Shown one piece after another: positions 26,061 through 34,103 of a DNA stretch of 64,000 nt. Source of the DNA: Pseudonocardia sp. 73-21 (GTDB lineage: Bacteria; Actinomycetota; Actinomycetes; Mycobacteriales; Pseudonocardiaceae); assembly GCF_001899645.1 (NCBI RefSeq), contig NZ_MKVV01000028.1, positions 44,353 through 108,352 of the forward strand, in the 5' to 3' direction. Numbering within the stretch: the stretch's first letter is position 1; each line of letters opens with the position of its first letter. The translations under genes and the position numbers were made by a program. The notes below the pieces were generated by a model. It ran no database searches, was not told the DNA's origin, and worked only from the letters and a program-made list of their open reading frames with translations.

Positions 26061-26084
26061 ATGCGCGGCAAGGAATGGCGCTGA
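26061..26084 (+). CDS. Micro-ORF B1, heptapeptide MRGKEWR
   Basis: A 7-codon ORF preceded by GAGAGGAGG with 6 nt to the ATG, one of the strongest ribosome sites in the window. It corresponds in position to A1 in the duplicated module (divergent from a diguanylate cyclase, before an MFS 3' end). It keeps M1, R2, G3 and W6 while residues 4, 5 and 7 differ. Function unknown. Confidence 0.5.
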   Translation: MRGKEWR

Positions 26085-26124
26085 CCCCGTTCACCAGGAC
26101 ACCCACGAGCGAAGGGAGACGAGT

Positions 26125-26148
26125 ATGTGCGGCAAGGAATGGCGCTGA
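26125..26148 (+). CDS. Micro-ORF B2, heptapeptide MCGKEWR
   Basis: Second copy in the B pair, 64 bp after B1, with GAAGGGAG 6 nt before the ATG. It differs from B1 only by Cys for Arg at position 2. Its last codons (GAATGGCGCTGA) run straight into a decamer tandem repeat made of the same bases. Confidence 0.45.
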   Translation: MCGKEWR

Positions 26149-26218
26149 ATGGCGCTGAATGGCGCTGAATCGCGCTGAATCGCGCTGAATCGCGCTGAAT
26201 GGCGCTGATCAGCGCTGA
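26139..26218. repeat. Eight tandem decamers ATGGCGCTGA and variants
   Basis: Units of 10 bp begin at 26139 and every 10 bp to 26209: three ATGGCGCTGA, three ATCGCGCTGA, one ATGGCGCTGA and one TCAGCGCTGA. The first unit is the 3' end of micro-ORF B2. Any ATG in the perfect units opens a frame ending in GAEWR, echoing the KEWR end of the micro-ORF. Confidence 0.8.
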
Positions 26219-26254
26219 GTGCGAGTCGAGGCCCGGAGCGGACGCCGCCGGGAC

Positions 26255-27511
26255 TCAGCCGTTCTGCCGTGACACCACGGTCACCGACGGCTGGGCCCGG
26301 CGCTCCGTGCCGGCGCGGTACCAGGCGACGGCCCCGGCCGTGGCCAGGACGATCCCGAGCGCGCCGCTCACGGTGATGGCGGCCGCGGGGCCCGTCAGGT
26401 CGGCCAGCAGGCCGCCGCCGAGCATCGCGACGCCCTGACCGGCGATGATGCCGGACGCGGCGACGCCGACGGCGCGCCCGCGGATCCGCTCCGGCGTCGC
26501 GCGGACGAACGACGCCTGCGCCTGCATGAGGTAGGCCGTGGACAGCATCCCGGACAGGCTCCACAGCACCATCGTCACGACGAGCCCCGGCCGGAGGCCG
26601 ACGAACAGCAGCGGGATCCCGGCGGCCACGGCGATGATCCCGACCAGCCCGGGACGTCGACGGGCCGGCACGAACCGCACGAACAGCCATGCGCCGACGA
26701 CGCTGCCGAGGGGGTCGGCGGCCATGAGCAGGCCCACCGCGGCGCCGCCGAGTCCCAGCTCGGCGGCGTAGGGCGCGGCGAGCGCCTCCGGGACGACGTA
26801 GCAGCCGATCATGCACACCAGGGCGACCAGCGCCCGGCGGCGCCGGTCGGTGGCGATGTCGACGATCCCGTCGACCATGTCCCGCCAGTGGCCCCGCCCG
26901 CGACCGTCGGCGGGCTCCGGCCGCGGCCGGTCCCGCAGCCCCAGACGGACCACCACGCCGGCCAGCAGGAACGAGGCCGCGTCCAGGAGCAGGGCCGTCC
27001 CCGGGGTGAAGGCCGCGACGAGCAGCCCCCCGGTGGCGAAGCCGACCAGCTGCGCGGTCTGGGTCGACATCTGGATGACGGCCAGCCCGCGTTCGTACAG
27101 ATCCCCGGGCAGCACGCCGGGCAGCAGCGCGCCGCGCGCCGCGGTGTGCGGAGCGCCGAGCAGCACCATCACCACCAGGAGAGCGCACACCACCGGCAGC
27201 GGCAGGCCGGGCACCGCCATCAGCCCGGCCGGCACGGCCCTCAGGACGTCACAGGCGAGCATCACCTCGCGGCGCCGGAAGCGGTCGGCGACCCCGGAGA
27301 GCAGCACCCCGCCGAGCACGGCGGGCAGGAACGTCAGCGCGTAGGCGCCCGCGGCCCAGGTGGCCGAGCCCGTGCGTCCGTAGACGAGCACGGCGAGCGC
27401 GACGCGGGCGAGCTGGTCGCCGGCAACCGAGATGAGGTCGGCCACCCAGATCGCGCGGAACTCCCGCACCCGGAAGACCTGCGTCAGCCGGGCGGTCCCG
27501 TCCTCACCCAT
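26255..27511 (-). CDS. MFS transporter, probable drug or metabolite exporter
   Basis: 418 residues with about 12 hydrophobic segments and an MFS-type loop VADRFRRREVMLACD after helix 2. The N-terminus FRVREFRAIWVADLISVAGDQ is typical of the MFS_3 (enterobactin-exporter-like) group. Cargo is unknown; adjacency to the secreted-size micro-ORFs is suggestive only. ATG 27511 is chosen for the GGGGGG run 8 nt upstream; an ATG further upstream (27559) is possible. A copy of its last 16 codons survives at 24319. Confidence 0.85.
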   Translation of the reverse strand: MGEDGTARLTQVFRVREFRAIWVADLISVAGDQLARVALAVLVYGRTGSATWAAGAYALTFLPAVLGGVLLSGVADRFRRREVMLACDVLRAVPAGLMAVPGLPLPVVCALLVVMVLLGAPHTAARGALLPGVLPGDLYERGLAVIQMSTQTAQLVGFATGGLLVAAFTPGTALLLDAASFLLAGVVVRLGLRDRPRPEPADGRGRGHWRDMVDGIVDIATDRRRRALVALVCMIGCYVVPEALAAPYAAELGLGGAAVGLLMAADPLGSVVGAWLFVRFVPARRRPGLVGIIAVAAGIPLLFVGLRPGLVVTMVLWSLSGMLSTAYLMQAQASFVRATPERIRGRAVGVAASGIIAGQGVAMLGGGLLADLTGPAAAITVSGALGIVLATAGAVAWYRAGTERRAQPSVTVVSRQNG

Positions 27512-27621
27512 CCCGGTCGCCCCCCTCGGACCTGCGGTCGATCGACCGACAGTAGGCACACGTGTGCTCGGCGTGCGCGTCGTTCGGCGGATTCCCCCGA
27601 AGGACGCATCGACGTGCGCGA

Positions 27622-28221
27622 TCAGCTGAACGTCAGGAGGTCCGTGACGTGCCCCGTCTCGTTGACCGACCGCACCAGCCGGCGCCCGTCGCGGCCGGCG
27701 AGCACCCGGGTGATGCCGGTGTAGTCGAGCGGGAACGCGAGCGGGCGGTCGAGCCCGAGCAGATGGGCGAGCCAGGTGTTGACCACCCCGGCGTGGGCGA
27801 CGACCACGACCGTGGCCCGGCCGGGGTGGGCGGCCACGATCCGTTCGAGCGCCGCGTCGACGCGGGCGGTGAACGCCGGGACGTCGACGTGGGCGGGCAG
27901 CAACCCGGCGCGCATCCGCTCCCAGGCGTCCGGGTCGACGCGGGCCATCTCGTGCACGGGCACGTAGTGGTCGGCGTCGGCGTCGTACTCACGCAGCTCG
28001 GGGACGATCTCCGGCTCCCGGCCGAGCGCGGCGGCCAGCGGGGCCGCCGTGGCGCGGGCCCGGGCGAGCGGGCTGGAGTAGAGCGCGGCGACGTCCGTGC
28101 CCAGCGCGTCCACGAGCCGCGCGGCCTGCTTCTCCCCCAGCGGCGTCAGCGCCGGGTCGGCCGGGCCGCCGGCGTCCTGCACGCGTTCGGGCAGGGCGTG
28201 CCGGACGAGGACGAGCTGCAC
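27622..28221 (-). CDS. Histidine phosphatase superfamily protein
   Basis: 199 residues. The phosphoglycerate-mutase-like signature is MQLVLVRHALPE with the nucleophilic His in RH. The second conserved Arg and acid are in LYSSPLARARATAAPLA and ELREYDADAD, and the second catalytic His is in VVVVAHAGVVN. A cytoplasmic phosphatase of unknown substrate. It starts 12 bp after the HIT gene stop and is likely co-transcribed with it. Confidence 0.88.
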   Translation of the reverse strand: MQLVLVRHALPERVQDAGGPADPALTPLGEKQAARLVDALGTDVAALYSSPLARARATAAPLAAALGREPEIVPELREYDADADHYVPVHEMARVDPDAWERMRAGLLPAHVDVPAFTARVDAALERIVAAHPGRATVVVVAHAGVVNTWLAHLLGLDRPLAFPLDYTGITRVLAGRDGRRLVRSVNETGHVTDLLTFS

Positions 28222-28233
28222 GTCGGCCGGCCC

Positions 28234-28659
28234 TCAGGACGGCACGGACGCGCCGTGGCCGGCGTCGCGCAGGGCCGCCTTCAGCGCCGCCTGGTGGGCG
28301 TCCTGCTCGGCGGCGTCGACGCCCGGTGCGGCGTTGGCGAAGTCGAACGCCGCCATCTCCCACGCCGGGAAGACGTGCAGGTGCAGGTGGGGCACCTCGA
28401 AGCCGGCCACCAGCCACCCGACGCGCGGCGGCGACCAGACGGTGCGCACGGCCGCGCCGATCGCGTGGGACACCTCGGTGAGGTGGGCCAGCAGGCCGGG
28501 CTCGGCGTCGATCCACTGGTCGACCTCGGCGCGCGGCACGACCAGCGTGTGGCCCGGCCCGAGCGGGTTGATCGACAGGAACCCGACGGCGACGTCGTCG
28601 GACCAGACGAACCGCCCGGGCAGCTCGCCGTCAATGATCTTCGTGAAGAGAGTGCTCAT
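28234..28659 (-). CDS. HIT-family nucleotide hydrolase
   Basis: 141 residues. The histidine triad appears as HLHLHVFP near residue 95, and the N-terminal CIFCxI motif is replaced by STLFTKIIDGELP. Such proteins hydrolyse dinucleoside polyphosphates or nucleoside phosphoramidates. The gene is divergent from the PPOX gene with the -10 boxes overlapping. Confidence 0.9.
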   Translation of the reverse strand: MSTLFTKIIDGELPGRFVWSDDVAVGFLSINPLGPGHTLVVPRAEVDQWIDAEPGLLAHLTEVSHAIGAAVRTVWSPPRVGWLVAGFEVPHLHLHVFPAWEMAAFDFANAAPGVDAAEQDAHQAALKAALRDAGHGASVPS

Positions 28660-28668
28660 CGGGAGGAG

Positions 28669-28678
28669 ACACTAGCCT
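28669..28678. promoter_or_regulatory. Overlapping divergent -10 boxes of HIT and PPOX genes
   Basis: Minus-strand TAGTGT (28674-28669) ends 9 nt before ATG 28659. Plus-strand TAGCCT (28673-28678) ends 7 nt before ATG 28686. The two hexamers share two base pairs, so both promoters cannot be occupied at once. Confidence 0.55.
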
Positions 28679-28685
28679 CGGGATC

Positions 28686-29147
28686 ATGCCTCGCACCATC
28701 GCCACGAACACGACCGTCGACCGCGACGAGCTCACCGAGTTCCTGCGGCCCCGCCACCACGTGATCCTCATGACCCCCCGCAACGACGGCGGCTGGCAGG
28801 GCTCGCCCGTCACCGCAGGCGTCGACTCCGAGGGCCGCATCGTCATCGCCACCTACCCGGAGCGCGCGAAGTCGAACAACGTCGCCCGGCACGGGAAGGC
28901 CGCCGTGGTCGTCCTGTCCGAGGACTTCAACGGCCCGTGGGTGCAGGTGGAGGGCGACGCCGAGCTCCTCACGCTGCCCGACGCCGTCGAGCCGCTGGTG
29001 GAGTACTTCCGGTCGATCTCGGGCGAGCACTCCGACTGGGACGAGTACCGCCAGGCGATGATCGACCAGGGCAAGGCCCTGATCCGCATCACGCCCACGC
29101 GCTGGAGCCCCGTCGCCACGGGGGGTTTCCCGGCCCGGCTCGCCTGA
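28686..29147 (+). CDS. PPOX-class F420-dependent/FMN-binding oxidoreductase
   Basis: A 153-residue single-domain split-barrel protein, similar to the F420-binding Rv1155 type: HHVILMTPRNDGGWQGSPVTAGVDSEG strand pairs, IATYPERAKSNNVARHG cofactor-binding loop and the C-terminal ALIRITPTRWSPV. It probably uses F420 or FMN to reduce an unknown substrate. The start is fixed by the leaderless -10 box. Confidence 0.85.
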   Translation: MPRTIATNTTVDRDELTEFLRPRHHVILMTPRNDGGWQGSPVTAGVDSEGRIVIATYPERAKSNNVARHGKAAVVVLSEDFNGPWVQVEGDAELLTLPDAVEPLVEYFRSISGEHSDWDEYRQAMIDQGKALIRITPTRWSPVATGGFPARLA

Positions 29148-29158
29148 CCTACCCCCGG

Positions 29159-29195
29159 TAGCCTCAGCGGGCAGTTCTCCACAGACGAAGCGAGG
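29159..29195 (+). promoter_or_regulatory. Promoter and ribosome site of treX
   Basis: TAGCCT at 29159-29164 is followed by a roughly 30-nt leader with AGCGAGG at 29189-29195, 6 nt before ATG 29202. This gene uses a leader and a Shine-Dalgarno sequence, in contrast to the leaderless genes around it. Confidence 0.45.
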
Positions 29196-29201
29196 AACCT
29201 C

Positions 29202-31391
29202 ATGCGGCCGTGGCCGGGTCACGCCTATCCCCTGGGCGCCACCTACGACGGGTCGGGAACGAACTTCGCCCTGTTCTCCGAGGTCGCCGAGAAGGTCGAG
29301 CTCTGCCTGTTCTCCGCCCGCGGCAAGGAGACGCGCGTCCCGCTCGTCGAGGTCGACGGGTTCGTGTGGCACGGCTATCTCCCCAACGTCGAGCCCGGCC
29401 AGCTCTACGGCTACCGGGTCACCGGCCCGTACGACCCGGCCACCGGCCTGCGCTGCAACCCCAACAAGCTGCTCATCGACCCCTACGCCAAGGCCGTCAA
29501 CGGTCCGGTGAAGTGGGACGAGGCCGTGTTCGGGTACCCGTTCGGCGAGCCCGACGCACGCAGCGACTCCGACTCGGCGGCGTTCGTGCCGAAGTCGGTG
29601 GTGGTCAACCCGTTCTTCGACTGGGGCACCGACCGCGCGCCGCGCATCCCGTACCACGAGACGGTCATCTACGAGGCCCACGTCCGCGGCCTGACGATCG
29701 CGCACCCCGACATCCCGGAACCGCTGCGCGGCACCTACACCGGGCTCGCGCACCCGGTGATGATCGACCACCTGAAGAACCTGGGCGTCACGGCCGTGGA
29801 GCTCATGCCGTGCCACGAGTTCCTCAACGACCACCACCTGCAGGAGAAGGGCCTGTCCAACTACTGGGGCTACAACACCATCGCGTTCCTCGCTCCGCAC
29901 CACGGCTACGCCCAGGGAGCCACGTCGGGGCCCGGCCACCGGCCCGGCAACCAGGTGCAGGAGTTCAAGGCCATGGTCCGTGACCTGCACGACGCGGGCA
30001 TGGAGGTGATCATGGACGTGGTCTACAACCACACCGCCGAGGGCAACCAGATGGGCCCCACGCTCTCCTTGCGCGGCATCGACAACGCCGCCTACTACCG
30101 CCTGGTCGAGAACGACCCGAAGTTCTACATGGACTACACGGGCACCGGGAACTCGCTCAACGTCCGCAACCCGCACACGCTGCAGCTGATCATGGACTCG
30201 CTGCGGTACTGGGTCACCGAGATGCACGTCGACGGCTTCCGCTTCGACCTCGCGTCCACGCTCGCCCGCGAGTTCTACGACGTCGACCGCCTGTCGGTGT
30301 TCTTCGACCTCGTCCAGCAGGACCCGGTGATCAGCCAGGCCAAGCTCATCGCGGAGCCGTGGGACGTCGGCCCCGGCGGTTACCAGGTGGGCAACTTCCC
30401 CCCGCTGTGGACGGAGTGGAACGGCAAGTACCGCGACACCGTCCGCGACTTCTGGCGCGGCGAGCCCGGCACGCTCGGCGAGTTCGCCTCGCGCATCACC
30501 GGCAGCTCCGACCTCTACCAGGACGACGGCCGCCGCCCGTTCGCGTCCATCAACTTCGTCACGGCGCACGACGGCTTCACGCTGCACGACCTGGTGTCCT
30601 ACAACGACAAGCACAACGACGCCAACGGCGAGGGCGGCAACGACGGCGAGAGCACCAACCGCTCCTGGAACTGCGGCGTCGAGGGCCCCACCGACGACGC
30701 CACGGTGCTCGACCTGCGGGCGCGGCAGCAGCGCAACTTCATCACCACCCTGATGCTCAGCCAGGGCGTGCCGATGCTGCTGCACGGCGACGAGCTGGGG
30801 CGCACCCAGGACGGCAACAACAACGTCTACTGCCAGGACAGCGCCATCGCCTGGGTCGACTGGTCGCTCGCCGGCAAGAACGCCGGGATGATCGGCTTCA
30901 CGTCGGGGGTCATCGCGCTGCGCCACGGCCACCCGGTGTTCCGCCGCCGGCGCTTCTTCCAGGGCCGCCCCATCGCGCGCCCGCGCCGCAACGACCCGGC
31001 CACCGCGCTGCCCGACATCGCGTGGTTCCAGCCGTCGGGGCAGGAGATGACCGACCAGGACTGGGACTCGGGCTTCGGCAAGTGCGTGGTGGCGTTCCTC
31101 AACGGTGACGGCATCTCCGAGGTCGACACCCGCGGTGAGCGCGTCCGCGACGACTCGTTCCTGCTGTGTCTCAACGCCCACTACGAGGACATCGACGTGA
31201 CGCTGCCCGGCCCGGAGTACGGCTCCCGGTGGGCCGTGGTGGTCGACACCGCCGCGGGTGAGGTGATCACGCTGTCCACCGCGCCGGGCGTGGTGGCGGC
31301 CGATCCGCCCATGGTCGCGGGTGGGGCCGTGCACACCGTGCCGGCCCGTTCTGTCCTTGTCCTGCAACGCACGGAGACCACGGGTTCATGA
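29202..31391 (+). CDS. treX: Glycogen debranching enzyme (isoamylase type), TreX/GlgX
   Basis: 729 residues. An N-terminal carbohydrate-binding beta domain (YPLGATYDGSGTNFALFSEV) precedes a GH13 barrel. Catalytic residues are visible: VYNHTAEG (region I), the nucleophile Asp in DGFRFDLAS, acid/base Glu in IAEPWDVGPGGYQVG, and VTAHDGFTLHDLVSYNDKHN (region IV). It removes alpha-1,6 branches from glycogen to give maltodextrins for TreY and TreZ. Its stop overlaps the treY start (ATGA), so the two are coupled. Confidence 0.93.
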   Translation: MRPWPGHAYPLGATYDGSGTNFALFSEVAEKVELCLFSARGKETRVPLVEVDGFVWHGYLPNVEPGQLYGYRVTGPYDPATGLRCNPNKLLIDPYAKAVNGPVKWDEAVFGYPFGEPDARSDSDSAAFVPKSVVVNPFFDWGTDRAPRIPYHETVIYEAHVRGLTIAHPDIPEPLRGTYTGLAHPVMIDHLKNLGVTAVELMPCHEFLNDHHLQEKGLSNYWGYNTIAFLAPHHGYAQGATSGPGHRPGNQVQEFKAMVRDLHDAGMEVIMDVVYNHTAEGNQMGPTLSLRGIDNAAYYRLVENDPKFYMDYTGTGNSLNVRNPHTLQLIMDSLRYWVTEMHVDGFRFDLASTLAREFYDVDRLSVFFDLVQQDPVISQAKLIAEPWDVGPGGYQVGNFPPLWTEWNGKYRDTVRDFWRGEPGTLGEFASRITGSSDLYQDDGRRPFASINFVTAHDGFTLHDLVSYNDKHNDANGEGGNDGESTNRSWNCGVEGPTDDATVLDLRARQQRNFITTLMLSQGVPMLLHGDELGRTQDGNNNVYCQDSAIAWVDWSLAGKNAGMIGFTSGVIALRHGHPVFRRRRFFQGRPIARPRRNDPATALPDIAWFQPSGQEMTDQDWDSGFGKCVVAFLNGDGISEVDTRGERVRDDSFLLCLNAHYEDIDVTLPGPEYGSRWAVVVDTAAGEVITLSTAPGVVAADPPMVAGGAVHTVPARSVLVLQRTETTGS

Positions 31392-33712
31392 GCCGCTCCC
31401 CCTCGTCCACCTACCGCATCCAGTTCTCGAAGGACACGACGTTCGCCGACGGGGTGGCGCTGCTGCCCTACCTCGACGCCCTCGGGATCGGGGCGCTCTA
31501 CGCGTCGCCGCTCCTCGAGTCGGGCGCCGGGTCCAACCACGGCTACGACGTGGTCGACCCCACACGCGTCTCCACCGAGCGCGGCGGCGAGCAGGGCCGC
31601 AAGGCGCTGGTGGCCGCCGTCCGCGAGCACGGCATGCAGTTCCTGCTCGACATCGTGCCCAACCACGTCGGCGTCGAGGTGCCCAAGGCCAACCCGTGGT
31701 GGTGGGACGTGCTGCGCCTGGGCCGGTCCTCGCGGTTCGCCACGTACTTCGACGTCGACTGGGCGGCAGGCCCGATCCTGCTCCCGATCCTCGACGCGGA
31801 CGAGGAGAAGGCGCTCTCGGAGTTGTCGGTCACCGGCTCAGGTGACGTCGCAGAGCTGCGCTACTTCGAGCACGCGTTCCCGCTCGCGCCCGGCACGGAG
31901 GAGGGCACCGCGCAGGAGGTGCACGAGCGCCAGCACTACCGGCTCGTGTCCTGGAAGCGCGGCGCGGGCGAGCTCACCTACCGCCGCTTCTTCGACGTCT
32001 CCACGCTCGCCGCCGTGCGCGTCGAGATCCCGGAGATCTTCGAGGCCACCCACCGCGAGGTGCTACGCTGGGTGCACGAGGGCGACGTCGACGGCATCCG
32101 CGTGGACCACCCGGACGGCCTGTCGGACCCCGGCGCCTACGCCCGGCGGCTCCGCGAGGCCATCGGGCCCGACCGCTGGCTGCTGGTGGAGAAGATCCTC
32201 GGCGTCGGCGAGGAGATCCCGCCGTCGTGGCCGGTCGACGGCACGTCGGGCTACGAGGCGCTGCGGGAGAACCAGGGCATCTTCGTCGACCCGGACGGCG
32301 CCGGCCTGCTCACCCAGCTCTCCGCCGAGCACACGGGCGGCAGGCAGTCCCTGCACGCGGCGGAGCACGACGCCCGCCGCTTCGTCGCGTCCACGATCCT
32401 GTCGGCCGAGGTGAAGCGGATCGCCGCCCTCGTGCCGGGCGAGACGGAGCGGACGCAGCCGGCCGTGGCGGAGCTGCTCTGCGGGTTCCCCGTCTACCGG
32501 TCCTACCTGCCCGAGGGTCGGTCCGCGCTCGACACCGCGGTGTCCGTGGCCCGCACCCACCGCCCGGATCTCGCCGACGTCCTCGACGCCATCTACACCG
32601 CGATGCTCGCCGACCCGCAGGGCGAGCTGGCCACCCGCGTCCAGCAGACGTCCGGCATGGTCATGGCCAAGGGCGTCGAGGACACCACGTTCTACCGCTG
32701 GAACCGGTTTGTCGCGCTCAACGAGGTGGGCGGCGACCCCGCGCGCTTCGGGGTGTCCGCGACCGAGTTCCACGCTGCGCAGGCCGCCCGCGAGGCGGCC
32801 TGGCCGGCCACGATGACCACGCTGTCCACCCACGACACCAAGCGCTCCGAGGACGTCCGCGCGCGGCTGGCCGTGCTCGCGGAGATCCCCGGCGAGTGGG
32901 CCGAGCGCGTCCGGCGCTGGTCGGCGCGCCACCCCCTGCCCGACCGCTCGCTGGACCTGCTGGCCTGGCAGAACCTGGTCGGCGCCTGGCCCATCCCGGC
33001 CGAGCGCATGGCCTCCTACCTGGGCAAGGCGTCGAAGGAGGCCAAGCTCGTCACCAGCCACGTCGACGCCGTGCCCGAGGTGGACGAGGCGATCGCCGCC
33101 TGGCCCGCCGCCGTCCTGGCCGACGCCGAGCTGGTGACCGAGATCGAGGAGTTCGTCGGGCGCATCGCCGGCCCCGGCCGCTCCAACTCGCTGGGCCAGA
33201 AGCTGCTGCAGCTGGCGGGGCCGGGTGTGCCGGACGTCTACCAGGGCACGGAGCTGTTCGAGTACTCCCTGGTGGACCCGGACAACCGCCGTCCCGTCGA
33301 CTGGGAGCTGCGCCGCACCCTGCTGACAAGGCTCGACGAGGGCTGGCTGCCCGACGTCGACCCTGAGATCGACCCAGCGGGCGCCGCGAAGCTGCTCGTG
33401 ACGTTGAGCGGACTGCGGCTGCGCCGGTACCGACCGGAGCTGTTCCACGGCTACCGCCCGGTGCCCGCCGAGGGCCCGGCGGCGGCGCACGCGGTGGCGT
33501 TCGCGCGCTCGCCGTCGCTGGTGGCGGTGGCCACGCGACTGCCCGTCGGCCTCGGGAAGCGCGGCGGCTGGGGCGACACGGTGCTGCCCCTGCCGGGGGC
33601 GGCCACCGACTGGCACGACATCGTCACCGACTCCCCCGTCGACGGCTCGGCCCCCGCGCTCGGCACGCTCCTGGCCCGCTACCCGGTGGCGCTGCTGGTC
33701 CGCCCGGCGTAA
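31388..33712 (+). CDS. treY: Maltooligosyl trehalose synthase TreY
   Basis: 774 residues. TreY rearranges the reducing-end glucose of a maltodextrin to an alpha,alpha-1,1 bond. GH13 motifs: YRIQFSKDTTFADGVALLPYL at the N-terminus (first 20 residues only are typical), DIVPNHVG (region I), DGIRVDHPDGL (nucleophile), LLVEKILGVGE (acid/base) and TLSTHDTKRSEDVRAR (region IV). The GVEDTTFYRWN segment is characteristic of TreY. ATG overlaps the treX stop. A toxin-gene relic overlaps its last 34 bp on the other strand. Confidence 0.93.
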   Translation: MSRSPSSTYRIQFSKDTTFADGVALLPYLDALGIGALYASPLLESGAGSNHGYDVVDPTRVSTERGGEQGRKALVAAVREHGMQFLLDIVPNHVGVEVPKANPWWWDVLRLGRSSRFATYFDVDWAAGPILLPILDADEEKALSELSVTGSGDVAELRYFEHAFPLAPGTEEGTAQEVHERQHYRLVSWKRGAGELTYRRFFDVSTLAAVRVEIPEIFEATHREVLRWVHEGDVDGIRVDHPDGLSDPGAYARRLREAIGPDRWLLVEKILGVGEEIPPSWPVDGTSGYEALRENQGIFVDPDGAGLLTQLSAEHTGGRQSLHAAEHDARRFVASTILSAEVKRIAALVPGETERTQPAVAELLCGFPVYRSYLPEGRSALDTAVSVARTHRPDLADVLDAIYTAMLADPQGELATRVQQTSGMVMAKGVEDTTFYRWNRFVALNEVGGDPARFGVSATEFHAAQAAREAAWPATMTTLSTHDTKRSEDVRARLAVLAEIPGEWAERVRRWSARHPLPDRSLDLLAWQNLVGAWPIPAERMASYLGKASKEAKLVTSHVDAVPEVDEAIAAWPAAVLADAELVTEIEEFVGRIAGPGRSNSLGQKLLQLAGPGVPDVYQGTELFEYSLVDPDNRRPVDWELRRTLLTRLDEGWLPDVDPEIDPAGAAKLLVTLSGLRLRRYRPELFHGYRPVPAEGPAAAHAVAFARSPSLVAVATRLPVGLGKRGGWGDTVLPLPGAATDWHDIVTDSPVDGSAPALGTLLARYPVALLVRPA

Positions 33713-33879
33713 CCACCGGCCCGCCACAGCACAGGGTCCACGCCGGGCTGCCGGCAGATCACGCGCGCCGTCGGGGGCGGGAGCTCGCGGTGGCGGGGCA
33801 CGGTCGTCCGAGCGCCGGACGCCGGGTTCCGCCACACCTCGTGCCGGGCGTCCTGTCGGATCAGCTCACATCCCCGGCG
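33679..33879 (-). pseudogene. HicA-like toxin relic, 5' end lost
   Basis: 66 codons open on the minus strand read RRGCELIRQDARHEVWRNPA, then SGARTTVPRHRELPPPTARV and ICRQPGV. This is the dsRBD-like HicA pattern (GCEL-x-RxxxRHxVWxNP ... TVPRHRE). An in-frame TGA lies directly upstream (33882-33880) and no start codon lies before the HicA core, so the first about 12 residues of a normal HicA are missing. The frame then runs into treY antisense. It faces a HicB-like fragment on the opposite strand, so the locus looks inverted and broken. Confidence 0.5.
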
Positions 33880-34037
33880 TCATCACCGCTGCTCCGAGCC
33901 GGGCAGAAGCTGAAGAGATGCTGCTCGACGCGATGCGTGAGTACCTGCTCTCGTTCGTCTCCCCCTCGGTCGTGCCGCCTCGTCCCCGGGACGACTCCAC
34001 CACGCTCGAGGTCACGTTCTCCCCGCCTGCCGCCTGA
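33864..34037 (+). pseudogene. HicB-like antitoxin fragment or small ORF
   Basis: The plus-strand frame reads AHIPGVITAAPSRAEAEEML, then LDAMREYLLSFVSPSVVP, and ends at TGA 34037. This resembles the C-terminal half of HicB-type antitoxins (x-PGVxT ... AxEMxxDALREYL). The N-terminal half is absent; upstream the frame enters the antisense HicA relic. An ATG at 33918 with GAAGAG upstream could yield a 39-residue protein. A relic is the more likely reading. Confidence 0.4.
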
Positions 34038-34091
34038 CCGTCGCGCCGCTCGCGGTCGGAGCCCTGCCGGGCGCTTCGCGATCGCACACGG

Positions 34092-34097
34092 CAGGAT
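34092..34097 (+). promoter_or_regulatory. -10 box (CAGGAT), leaderless promoter of treZ
   Basis: CAGGAT ends 6 nt before GTG 34104. The same hexamer at the same distance precedes metY, tesB and the broken kinase gene. Confidence 0.45.
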
Positions 34098-34103
34098 CGC
34101 CCG

